A stretch of DNA of 64,000 nucleotides from Bacteroidales bacterium (GTDB lineage: Bacteria; Bacteroidota; Bacteroidia; Bacteroidales; WCHB1-69): positions 124,001-188,000 of the forward strand of contig JAGCUN010000035.1 of assembly GCA_017962845.1 (NCBI GenBank), written 5' to 3'. A program made the translations under genes and the position numbers. The notes below the pieces were generated by a model. That model was not told the DNA's origin. It saw only the letters and a list, made by a program, of their open reading frames with translations, and searched no databases. How positions within the stretch are numbered: position 1 is the stretch's first letter; every line of letters starts with the position of its first letter. Positions 1 to 6,919 of this stretch are shown here, piece after piece.

Positions 1-242
1 TTATACACTGGGTGCATCGTACCTGCCTTGTGGTCGGCAGCGGGCTCCCAGCGCAGCCAGGTGCGGTACATACCGTCGCAGGTGTGCGAGGTCATCACCG
101 AGCCGTCGGCGCTGGCCTTGCAACCCACCATAATGGAGGTGCAGTTCTCCCCTCTCAGGTTCCATTCCCACTCCTGGGCATTCAAACATAAAATCCAGAC
201 AAAAGATAAGCAAAAAAGAAATAATCTCTTGATATTCATCAT
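1..242 (-). CDS. C69-family dipeptidase, N-terminal part (runs off the window)
   Basis: The first 80 codons of a secreted cysteine dipeptidase of peptidase family C69 (an Ntn-hydrolase family). A signal peptide (start MMNIKRLFLFCL, ending near LNAQ) is followed within ten residues by CTSIMVGCKASADGSV, which matches the family N-terminus where the Cys exposed after processing is the nucleophile; HTCDG follows. Many family members have VGKKASADGS; here the first Lys is Cys. The start at 242 gives a complete signal peptide and lies about 25 bases from a -7 box at 267-274. The frame is open to the window edge, so the C-terminal catalytic domain is not visible. Family assignment rests on this N-terminal motif only. 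Confidence 0.8.
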   Translation of the reverse strand, partial: MMNIKRLFLFCLSFVWILCLNAQEWEWNLRGENCTSIMVGCKASADGSVMTSHTCDGMYRTWLRWEPAADHKAGTMHPVY

Positions 243-266
243 TTTATAAATTATAAATCAACTACG

Positions 267-274
267 CAAATTTA
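267..274 (-). promoter_or_regulatory. -7 box (TAAATTTG) for the C69 dipeptidase
   Basis: Read on the minus strand this is TAAATTTG, an exact match to the Bacteroidota -7 consensus TAnnTTTG. It places a transcript start near 260, about 18 bases before the dipeptidase ATG. No clear -33 TTTG is seen. Confidence 0.5.
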
Positions 275-300
275 CACAATTATATTTAGTAATAAATCAC

Positions 301-308
301 TATTTTTG
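301..308 (+). promoter_or_regulatory. -7 box (TATTTTTG) for udk
   Basis: TATTTTTG matches TAnnTTTG and lies 66 bases before the udk start codon. It is divergent from the dipeptidase promoter. No convincing -33 element at the usual spacing. Confidence 0.45.
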
Positions 309-374
309 CAAATTCAAATGAAAGTTTGAAAATTATTGCAACAGATTTATTATCAACAAGATTCATAATCAACC

Positions 375-989
375 ATGTTAGTTATCGGTATAGCAGGAGG
401 TTCGGGGTCAGGGAAAACCTCCGTTGTGAAGAAAATCATTGAATCGCTGCCGCAGGACAAGGTCAGTGTGTTGTCGCAAGACGCCTACTATCGCGACAAT
501 GGTGAGCTGACGCAGGAGCAGCGGGAAGCCATCAACTTCGACCATCCCCGCTCCATCGAATGGCCTCTTTTGGTGCAGCATATCAACGAGTTGAAGGTGG
601 GGCGCAGCATCGAGATGCCCACCTACTCGTATGTCACCTGCCGTCGCGGCAAGGAGACGATTCCCGTTTCACCGGCCAAGGTGCTGATTGTGGAAGGCAT
701 CCTCATCTTCACCGACCCCGACTTGGCGAACATTCTGGATTTGAAAGTGTTTGTGGACACCAGTGCTGACGAGCGGCTCATCCGCATCATCCAGCGCGAT
801 GTGAACGAGCGCGGACGCGGCCTCGACAAGTCCATCGTCCATTACCAGAAATATGTCAAACCGATGCACGAATCGTTCATCGAGCCTACGAAACGGCTGG
901 CCGACATCATCATCCCGGTGGGTGGACAGAACGAGAAAGGCATCGACATTCTGACAAGCAAAATCAGACAGACATTGGGAGAAGAGTAA
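375..989 (+). CDS. udk: Uridine kinase
   Basis: Cytoplasmic P-loop kinase (204 residues, normal family length) that phosphorylates uridine and cytidine in pyrimidine salvage. The Walker A motif GGSGSGKTS is at residues 8-16. Other recognisable pieces are SQDAYY, FDHPRSIEW, IVEGILIF and RIIQRDVNERGR, all typical of the Udk/PRK family. The ATG at 375 is the only start that leaves the family N-terminus (MLVIGIAGGSGSGKT) intact. The polysaccharide gene at 1076 follows after 86 bases on the same strand; co-transcription is possible but I see no functional link. Confidence 0.93.
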   Translation: MLVIGIAGGSGSGKTSVVKKIIESLPQDKVSVLSQDAYYRDNGELTQEQREAINFDHPRSIEWPLLVQHINELKVGRSIEMPTYSYVTCRRGKETIPVSPAKVLIVEGILIFTDPDLANILDLKVFVDTSADERLIRIIQRDVNERGRGLDKSIVHYQKYVKPMHESFIEPTKRLADIIIPVGGQNEKGIDILTSKIRQTLGEE

Positions 990-1075
990 AACAGAACAAA
1001 ACATCTGGCAGTTTTATACAATAAATAACACAAATTGTCGTTTGACTGCCGAACATCCGAACTACAAATATCATT

Positions 1076-2131
1076 ATGAAAAAAGAGAACAGCGAGTACA
1101 GTTCTTTCAGCCTACTGCGATTCATCGTCAGCAAATGGAAATTATTAACCATTGTCACCGTGGTGGCAGCAGTCGCGGCTTTTGTCTGCGCCTGCTTCAT
1201 CAAACCTCATTTCAAGTCCACGGCCATCGTATATGCGCCGCGCACCAACTCGGTCTCCAAGATTTTGTTGGCCGATGAGACCAACAACGAGCGTATGGAC
1301 ATGAAGGCCTACGCCATTGAGGCAGAAACCGAGCAGATGCTGGAAATTCTGAATTCCAGAGAGTTGAAAGACAAGCTCATCCGCCGTCACAACCTGATTC
1401 AGCATTACGAATTGGATACCACCCAAAAATACTGGCAGACCAAACTTTACAAGAACCTTGAGGAGAGTATGGAAATCAAGCGGACCAAATTTGGAGCCAT
1501 TTCCATCACTGTGGAGGATAAGGATCCGAAGATGGCCTGCCGCATCGCCAACGATGTGGTGGATCTCCTTGACACCATCAAGCGGGAGGTTGAAAATGAG
1601 CGCGCACGTGCCGCTTACGCTGTGTTGCAGAAGCAGTTGGAGGATGTGACCGCAGAAATCAACCATGTCGATGATTCCATCCGTGTCATTATGGAGCATG
1701 GCGTTTTTGACTTCGAGAGCCAGTCGGAGAGAATTATGCAGCAGTGGGCCATCGCGGTGGCACAAGGCAATACGGCTGCCCAGCAGCGGCTTCAGGCCTT
1801 GTTGGACACCATGGCCATCTGGGGACCGAGAGCAGAAGCCCTCCACGACTTACAGTTCAGCTTCCGCGAATATCAGTCGTTGGTGAAGCAGAAGATGATG
1901 GATGCCAAGGTGGATATGGACAACAACATCCCCACCAAATTCATCATCCAAAGGGCCATCGTTTCCGACAAGAAATGCTATCCCAAGAAGTCCATCATCA
2001 CCATCGTAGCGGCCCTGTCGGCGCTGATTGTCACTATCGTGGTTCTGTTGGTGGTGGAGAACATCAAGGGTACGCCGAGTTTGCGCCGGAAAGAGGAAGA
2101 GACCCCTGCCGAAGAGAGTTCTGCCGAATAA
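1076..2131 (+). CDS. Wzz-like polysaccharide chain-length regulator
   Basis: Inner-membrane protein of 351 residues with the polysaccharide co-polymerase layout: a short cytosolic N-terminus, a transmembrane helix around residues 24-44, a long mostly helical periplasmic part (about 45-300) and a second helix around 305-327 followed by a charged tail. Such proteins set the chain length of O-antigen or exopolysaccharide. No C-terminal tyrosine kinase domain is present, so it is the Wzz-type rather than the fused kinase type. Only 12 bases separate it from the next gene, an O-antigen ligase/polymerase, which supports the role. Family call is from topology, start region and context rather than a strong motif. 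Confidence 0.72.
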   Translation: MKKENSEYSSFSLLRFIVSKWKLLTIVTVVAAVAAFVCACFIKPHFKSTAIVYAPRTNSVSKILLADETNNERMDMKAYAIEAETEQMLEILNSRELKDKLIRRHNLIQHYELDTTQKYWQTKLYKNLEESMEIKRTKFGAISITVEDKDPKMACRIANDVVDLLDTIKREVENERARAAYAVLQKQLEDVTAEINHVDDSIRVIMEHGVFDFESQSERIMQQWAIAVAQGNTAAQQRLQALLDTMAIWGPRAEALHDLQFSFREYQSLVKQKMMDAKVDMDNNIPTKFIIQRAIVSDKKCYPKKSIITIVAALSALIVTIVVLLVVENIKGTPSLRRKEEETPAEESSAE

Positions 2132-2143
2132 TCCCCGTCTTGC

Positions 2144-3610
2144 ATGGACTGGAAGATGCACAGCAAATGGTGGGTGATCGGTGCGGCTGCGGCTGTCATC
2201 CTGATCAATGCATGGGCGATTTACAATGAGCACCTGTTCATTCCTTTTTTCTCTGTAGCGGCCATCATCGCCTACCTGCTTTTGTTCCGCGTGGATTTAG
2301 CCATGTACCTCATGGCGTTCAGCACACCCTTTTCCATCGGGCTCGACACCGAAAAGGTGCAGTTCAACATCTCCCTACCCGCCGAGCTGCTGATGATTTC
2401 GCTCACTTTCCTGTTCCTTGCACGCATCTGCTATGATCTGAGGTTCAAGAAAAATGTACTGAAACATCCTGTCACCATCGCTATCCTATGCTACCTTGCA
2501 TGGATGTTTATCTGCTGCATTACCAGCGAGATACCATTGGTGTCGTTCAAGTTTTGGGCAGCTAAAATCTGGTTTGTCTGCTCCTCCTTCTTCATGGTCA
2601 TCCACCTGATGGACAAAGACCGCAGCCGTTGGATTACCTATTTCAACTGCTATGCCGTCGCATTAGGGTGCGTGGTGGTCATCACCACCATCAAGAATGC
2701 GCAGGCCGGCTTCGGCGAGCACATCGCCCACTGGATCATGAACCCCTTCTACAATGACCACACTGCCTATGGGGCCGTGTTGGCGCTGTTTCTCCCCATG
2801 ACCATCGGCCTTTTGTTCCTGCCTGAGACCAAGAGGGGGATGCGGGTGCTGTACGGCATTCTCACCGCCATCTTCCTGTTGGGTACCTACCTGTCGTTCT
2901 GCCGTGCGGCATGGCTGAGCCTGATGGGCGCACTCGGCATCTGGTGCGTGGTGAAGTTGCGCATCAAATTTTCGTGGTTCGTCGCGGGTGTCGCAGTGGT
3001 GGGAACCCTGATGTTCGCCTTTTCCGATGACATTCTGTACCGGATGTCGCGCAACAGCCAAGACTCCTCCACTAACCTTGCGGAGCACCTGCAGTCGATT
3101 TCCAACATCAAGACCGACGCCTCCAATGTGGAGCGATTGAACCGCTGGCACGCGGCTTTTGCCATGATTGAGGAAAGGCCGGTCATGGGCTGGGGACCAG
3201 GATGTTACCAGTTCTGCTATGCACCGTACCAGGACTCGCGCTACCACACTATCATCACCACCGACTTTGGCGACGGCGGCAACGCGCACAGCGAGTACAT
3301 CGGCCCGACGGCAGAGACCGGCTTCGTGGGGCTTTTCACGGTGTTGGCGCTGGTCGTGCTGGTACTCTATTACGGCTTCCGCACCTACCAGCGGAGCCGC
3401 GACAAGAGCGTGCGGCGACTCTCTCTGGCGGCCACCCTCTCGCTCATCACCTACTTCATCCACGGGGTGATGAACAACTTCCTCGACACCGACAAGCTGT
3501 CGCTTCCCTATTGGGGACTTTTCGCCCTGATAGTGGTGCTGAGTGCCGAAAGCGAGAGCAAAGAGGTTCGCAGCCTTGATGCCAGCGCGCCCAAAGGGAT
3601 TGCTGACTAG
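2144..3610 (+). CDS. O-antigen ligase / polymerase family membrane protein
   Basis: Polytopic inner-membrane protein of 488 residues with about ten to twelve hydrophobic segments and one large periplasmic loop (about residues 300-390). That loop holds WHAAFAMIEERPVMGWGPG and NAHSEYIGPTAETGFVGL, matching the Wzy_C/WaaL motif with the conserved His in NAHSEY. Members either ligate polysaccharide to lipid A-core or polymerise repeat units; sequence alone does not separate the two. It sits 12 bases after the Wzz-like gene and ends 25 bases from the convergent DUF2851 gene. In T9SS organisms this family also includes the ligase that makes anchor LPS, but nothing here proves that role. Confidence 0.82.
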   Translation: MDWKMHSKWWVIGAAAAVILINAWAIYNEHLFIPFFSVAAIIAYLLLFRVDLAMYLMAFSTPFSIGLDTEKVQFNISLPAELLMISLTFLFLARICYDLRFKKNVLKHPVTIAILCYLAWMFICCITSEIPLVSFKFWAAKIWFVCSSFFMVIHLMDKDRSRWITYFNCYAVALGCVVVITTIKNAQAGFGEHIAHWIMNPFYNDHTAYGAVLALFLPMTIGLLFLPETKRGMRVLYGILTAIFLLGTYLSFCRAAWLSLMGALGIWCVVKLRIKFSWFVAGVAVVGTLMFAFSDDILYRMSRNSQDSSTNLAEHLQSISNIKTDASNVERLNRWHAAFAMIEERPVMGWGPGCYQFCYAPYQDSRYHTIITTDFGDGGNAHSEYIGPTAETGFVGLFTVLALVVLVLYYGFRTYQRSRDKSVRRLSLAATLSLITYFIHGVMNNFLDTDKLSLPYWGLFALIVVLSAESESKEVRSLDASAPKGIAD

Positions 3611-3635
3611 GGAAGTGGCAATCCTAACAACGACC

Positions 3636-4907
3636 TCACGCCAGCTTCCGCAGAATAAGGCAGCCGATGTCGCAATTGGCGCACCGTTTCACAGAACAGT
3701 ATTGTTTGTACAGCTCAAGGATAGCTTGTGAGTATAGGGCATGTCCGGATGGGAAGCCTGCCGTGACGTATTGTCGCGTGATACTGTTGTTCTCGAATCC
3801 ACAACTTTCGAGCAGCGACAGGGCCTGTTCTCGGGCAGTGTCATCGCCCATGAAGGCCGCACGCGCCAGCCGCACCGGCACTACCACATTAACCACCAGC
3901 AGGTTAAAAGCCTGCTGCCCGATTTTACGAGGCCGGGTGGGGCTGGCGCGGCCAAAGTGGAGATGCGACTTCCAGTAGTCGTTAGGCTCAAAAAGGGAGA
4001 TGCCCCGCAGCAGCGACACATCGGCATCGTGGAGCAACAGCTCGATGAGTTCGGGCATACGGTAGATGCACTCGCTCAGTTGGGCGAGACGCACGCAGGG
4101 GAAATTCTGCGGACGCAGCCGCAGTAGATTCCACACCTTCAATGGAATGGGCACCAGATTGTACTTATATTTCAGATAGTCATATTCCGACTGGAGGGTC
4201 TCAAAATAGCGGTCCGGCTCATCAGGAGGCTGCTCCAAAAGTCCAGCCTGCCCGAATACCAAGGCATAAATCTGCAATCGTGAATCCTTGTGCTTCAGAA
4301 TATAACGATAGGGAAGACTTTTTGCCAGCAGTTCAAAGGCACTGGCATTTTTGTTGAACCCGAAATTGGCGACGAAGTATCGGAATACGGCCTCCTGCCA
4401 GTTGTGATGGCACTCGCAGATGGTCTGCACCACCTCGGCCTGCTTGCGCTGCATCCGCTCCACCGCCAATCGCGACAGCCAGCTGGCAAATTGCAGTGAA
4501 GTGACCTCTGGCAGCGAGTGTCGGCACGGCAGCAGGTCGCGGCTGCACGACATCTGCTCGTACTCCTCTATCATGGAGGACGGAATGTACTCCCTTAACT
4601 CCAACGTAGGGAAGTTCTCCTCCAAATCCATATCATGCTGGTACACCACATGAAGAATAACACTTTGATACTTAGCATCATGCTGATGCCCGTGGCGGAG
4701 CCAGTCCGACGTGCGGACATGAATCTCAACATCACCCACCCATGTGATACCGTCGATTTTGATGACCGCCTGCTTGAAGTCCGGACCGGCATTTTGGTGG
4801 GCGATACCACTTCGGATGAGCTTCAGCGACCGGTGGTCGGTGGTATGCAAATCCAAAGCTGTAAACAACTGATTTCGCCAAAAATAGTGTAGCAACATCT
4901 CGTTCAT
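3636..4907 (-). CDS. DUF2851 family protein
   Basis: A 423-residue protein with no signal peptide or membrane segment, matching the Bacteroidota family DUF2851 from its start (MNEMLLHYFWRNQLF) through AGPDFKQAVIKIDG and WVGDVEIHVRTSDW. The C-terminus carries a Cys cluster (CSVKRCANCDIGCLIL) that could bind metal. The family has no established function; its GDVEIH-type core suggests a nuclease-like fold but that is inference. It is transcribed alone, divergent from rpsU and convergent with the ligase gene. Confidence 0.85.
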   Translation of the reverse strand: MNEMLLHYFWRNQLFTALDLHTTDHRSLKLIRSGIAHQNAGPDFKQAVIKIDGITWVGDVEIHVRTSDWLRHGHQHDAKYQSVILHVVYQHDMDLEENFPTLELREYIPSSMIEEYEQMSCSRDLLPCRHSLPEVTSLQFASWLSRLAVERMQRKQAEVVQTICECHHNWQEAVFRYFVANFGFNKNASAFELLAKSLPYRYILKHKDSRLQIYALVFGQAGLLEQPPDEPDRYFETLQSEYDYLKYKYNLVPIPLKVWNLLRLRPQNFPCVRLAQLSECIYRMPELIELLLHDADVSLLRGISLFEPNDYWKSHLHFGRASPTRPRKIGQQAFNLLVVNVVVPVRLARAAFMGDDTAREQALSLLESCGFENNSITRQYVTAGFPSGHALYSQAILELYKQYCSVKRCANCDIGCLILRKLA

Positions 4908-4940
4908 CGTTATCTGAGTTATATTTTAGTTAATTCGCTG

Positions 4941-4970
4941 CAAAATTACAATAATTTTATAAAATGACAA
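4941..4970 (-). promoter_or_regulatory. Promoter of the DUF2851 gene (-33 TTG, -7 TAATTTTG)
   Basis: On the minus strand TTG at 4970-4968 is followed after 19 bases by TAATTTTG at 4948-4941, the Bacteroidota promoter arrangement. The expected transcript start is about 27 bases before the ATG at 4907. Confidence 0.55.
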
Positions 4971-5019
4971 TCGATATTAAAAAACTTTTTCCATCCGTGC
5001 GGCACATCAATTTTTTTTG

Positions 5020-5027
5020 TATTTTTG
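5020..5027 (+). promoter_or_regulatory. -7 box (TATTTTTG) for rpsU
   Basis: TATTTTTG at 5020-5027 lies 50 bases before the rpsU start. The region upstream is a T run rather than a clear TTTG element. Confidence 0.5.
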
Positions 5028-5076
5028 CACGCTAAAAAATTAAAGTTTAACCATTTAAAAGAAAGAGGTATTTTTT

Positions 5077-5271
5077 ATGATCATCGTTCCCGTAAAAGAA
5101 GGCGAAAACATTGACAAAGCTTTGAAGAAATTGAAAAGAAAGTTTGAGAAAACTGGCGTTCTGAAAGAATTACGCAACCGCCAGAAATTCACCAAACCCA
5201 GTGTGGTACGCCGGGAACAGCGCCTGAAAGCCATCTACGTTCAGCAGATGCTCAATGCTCAGCAAGAGTAG
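5077..5271 (+). CDS. rpsU: 30S ribosomal protein S21
   Basis: A 64-residue basic protein beginning MIIVPVKEGENIDKALKKLK and containing KRKFEKTGVLKELRNR and VVRREQR, the S21 family pattern at the normal length. It is a small-subunit protein that helps base-pairing of mRNA to 16S rRNA. It has its own -7 box and a strong intrinsic terminator just downstream, so it is probably a single-gene unit. Confidence 0.95.
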   Translation: MIIVPVKEGENIDKALKKLKRKFEKTGVLKELRNRQKFTKPSVVRREQRLKAIYVQQMLNAQQE

Positions 5272-5297
5272 TTTTCTCGTCGCGTTTTAGCAAAATG

Positions 5298-5322
5298 GCA
5301 GACTCTAAAGTCTGCTTTTTTT
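5298..5322 (+). terminator. Intrinsic terminator after rpsU
   Basis: GCAGACT (5298-5304) pairs perfectly with AGTCTGC (5309-5315) around a four-base loop, followed by seven T residues. It lies 27 bases after the rpsU stop codon. Confidence 0.9.
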
Positions 5323-5392
5323 GTAAAATCCAACCCCATTTAAACCCTATACCCGCTATCGAATCTCATTTTTGTTTTTTGCAATTTTTCCC

Positions 5393-5824
5393 ATGAAACT
5401 TTCCAAAATTTTCGCCCTTTTCACCCTGATGCTCCTGTCAGTGTCGTTCATTTCTGCCCAAACCACCGTCCGCCTCAAAGACCAGTGGGGAAGCAAACTT
5501 TATTACGTCGATAACAATAATACCATTCGTATTAAGGACCAGTGGGGCGACAAAGTTTACTATTTCGATGGGAAAACCGTGCGCATCAAGGACCAATGGG
5601 GCGACAAACTCTACTATTTCGATGGCAATACCGTGCGCCTCAAAGACCAGTGGGGCGAAAAACTCTACTATTTCGATGGCAATACGATCCGCCTCAAAGA
5701 TCAATGGGGTGAGAAACTCTATTATATCGATGGCAACACCATCCGTTTGAAAGATCAATGGGGCGAAAAACTCTATTATTTTGATGGAATCCCTGAAAAG
5801 TGGGTCATTATATGTATTATTTAA
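5393..5824 (+). CDS. Small exported protein made of six 18-residue repeats
   Basis: A 143-residue protein of unknown function. The ATG at 5393 is preferred over 5372 because it opens a clean signal peptide (MKLSKIFALFTLML...ISAQ). The rest is six near-identical units, consensus TIRLKDQWGEKLYYFDGN, one of 19 residues and five of 18, then a short tail ending KWVIICII. Each unit alternates polar and aromatic residues as in short beta-strands, suggesting a small beta-solenoid or barrel. The WG plus Y-D-G spacing loosely recalls WG repeats but lacks their signature. No T9SS sorting domain is present. It starts 71 bases after the rpsU terminator and is followed after 19 bases by the deaminase gene. 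Confidence 0.7.
   Translation: MKLSKIFALFTLMLLSVSFISAQTTVRLKDQWGSKLYYVDNNNTIRIKDQWGDKVYYFDGKTVRIKDQWGDKLYYFDGNTVRLKDQWGEKLYYFDGNTIRLKDQWGEKLYYIDGNTIRLKDQWGEKLYYFDGIPEKWVIICII
5465..5791 (+). repeat. In-frame tandem repeat, 54-base unit, six copies
   Basis: Six head-to-tail units (the first 57 bases, the others 54) encode the repeats of the exported protein at 5393. Units 3 to 6 are nearly identical at the DNA level, differing mainly at third positions, which points to recent expansion or homogenisation. Unit boundaries are about 5465, 5522, 5576, 5630, 5684 and 5738. Confidence 0.9.
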
Positions 5825-5843
5825 TAAATTGATTTTTAATAAG

Positions 5844-6332
5844 ATGGCTGAAGAAAAGAAACCATACGTGCGTCCTACTTGGGATGAATATTTCATGGAA
5901 ATTGCGAATGCGGTCAGTAGCCGCGCCACCTGCGACCGCGGCCGTAGCGGCTGTGTCATCGTGCGCGACCGCCAGATTCTGGTTACCGGCTACGTGGGCT
6001 CTCCGAAAGGGCTGCCCCATTGCGACGAGGTGGGGCACCAGCTGAAAAAGACCGTCCACGAGGACGGCACCGTCACCGAGCACTGCGTTCGCACCGTCCA
6101 TGCCGAACAGAATGCTATCTGTCAGGCGGCTAAATTGGGTATCTCACTGAACAATAGTACACTATATTGCCGAATGACCCCCTGCCGTGTCTGCGCCATG
6201 CTCATCATCAACTGCGGCATCACCCGCGTGGTGTGCGAGAAAAAGTACCATGCCGGCGCCGAGTCGGAGGAGATGTTCCGCAAGGCCGGCGTGAAGCTGG
6301 AGTTCTTCTCTGAGGAAATCCTGAAATATTAA
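5844..6332 (+). CDS. dCMP deaminase family protein
   Basis: Zinc-dependent cytidine/deoxycytidylate deaminase of 162 residues. The metal and catalytic motif HAEQNAI and the second zinc motif PCRVCAM are both intact, and GYVGSPKGLPHCDEVGH matches bacterial dCMP deaminases (ComEB type), which make dUMP from dCMP for thymidylate synthesis. The start at 5844 (MAEEKKPYVRPTWDEYFM) is chosen because the 21 residues upstream overlap the previous gene and have no family counterpart. It follows the repeat protein after 19 bases and could be co-transcribed with it. Confidence 0.9.
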   Translation: MAEEKKPYVRPTWDEYFMEIANAVSSRATCDRGRSGCVIVRDRQILVTGYVGSPKGLPHCDEVGHQLKKTVHEDGTVTEHCVRTVHAEQNAICQAAKLGISLNNSTLYCRMTPCRVCAMLIINCGITRVVCEKKYHAGAESEEMFRKAGVKLEFFSEEILKY

Positions 6333-6334
6333 TG

Positions 6335-6360
6335 TAGAGACGCGCCATGGCGCGTCTCTA
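6335..6360. repeat. Perfect 26-base palindrome (REP-like), copy 1
   Basis: Arm TAGAGACGCGCCA is followed directly by its exact reverse complement, just after the deaminase stop codon. A related element lies at 27004-27031. The TAGAGACG / CGTCTCTA ends are shared, suggesting a dispersed repeat family of this genome. Confidence 0.8.
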
Positions 6361-6856
6361 TTCCATTTCTATATCTTCTAGATTACGGCCTTGGGAGGGA
6401 AGCACCTCCCCGTTCTTCTGCGGCATACCCACCGACAGGTTCTATCGTTCTGTCTATGTGCCGCGGTTTGCTGTGCGGCGTTCCCCCTCCCCACACTGCA
6501 CTCACTGCGTTCGTTGGTGTGGGTTTACTGAGAGTGCGTTCCTTTGGAACGCGGGTGAATGCGGTGCGGCCTCATCCCACCGCCGCCTTGCAAATGGAGG
6601 CGTGAAGAAATCGGGGGGAGCGAGCGTGAAGAACGGCGAATTGTCCGAAGATGAGCGCAATGAAATGAAGCTCATCAAGTTTTTCGCCGTTTAGCGAGCT
6701 TCACCCGATTTTAGCCGGAATTTGCACAGCGGCAAAGCGCATTTCTTTTAGATAAACCGCTCTCGCTCGAAAAAGTAAGCACGCTTTCTTTTTGCTCGCG
6801 TACTCGCGGTTTGGGTCTCATTTTCTTTTGGCAATCGAAAAGAAAATGAACAGAAT
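6361..6856. other. Long intergenic stretch without a supported gene
   Basis: About 500 bases between the deaminase and the terminator at 6857. No open frame here has a family match, signal peptide or promoter. There is hairpin potential, most clearly at 6626-6704, and the tail (about 6830-6850) is rich in AAAAGAAAATGA. Composition differs from the neighbours, with G-rich and C-rich patches. It may be a structured RNA, a decayed gene or a dispersed repeat; I cannot decide. Confidence 0.5.
6626..6704. repeat. Nested inverted repeat in the long intergenic stretch
   Basis: Outer arms GTGAAG (6626-6631) and CTTCAC (6699-6704), next arms ACGGCGAA (6633-6640) and TTCGCCGT (6683-6690), and inner arms GATGAGC (6650-6656) and GCTCATC (6670-6676) all pair in register. 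Together they form a long interrupted hairpin. Three independent perfect arms in order are unlikely by chance. Confidence 0.6.
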
Positions 6857-6900
6857 AAAAAAAGAGCGGACAAAACCTTGGCTTTATCCGCTCTTTTTTT
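6857..6900. terminator. Bidirectional terminator
   Basis: AAAAAAAGAGCGGA (6857-6870) is the exact reverse complement of TCCGCTCTTTTTTT (6887-6900). It gives a GC stem with a T run on either strand, between the deaminase unit (plus) and the Omp28 gene (minus), which ends at 6920. Confidence 0.9.
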
Positions 6901-6919
6901 ATTCGTGGCTTATCGCCCC

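Noticed and set aside
5465..5791. Regular 54-base repeats that could suggest a CRISPR array
   Set aside because: The units are contiguous without unique spacers and stay in frame within an exported protein.
6347..6694. Open frame of 115 codons in the long intergenic stretch
   Set aside because: It starts inside the palindrome, has no family match or promoter, and overlaps the inverted repeats.
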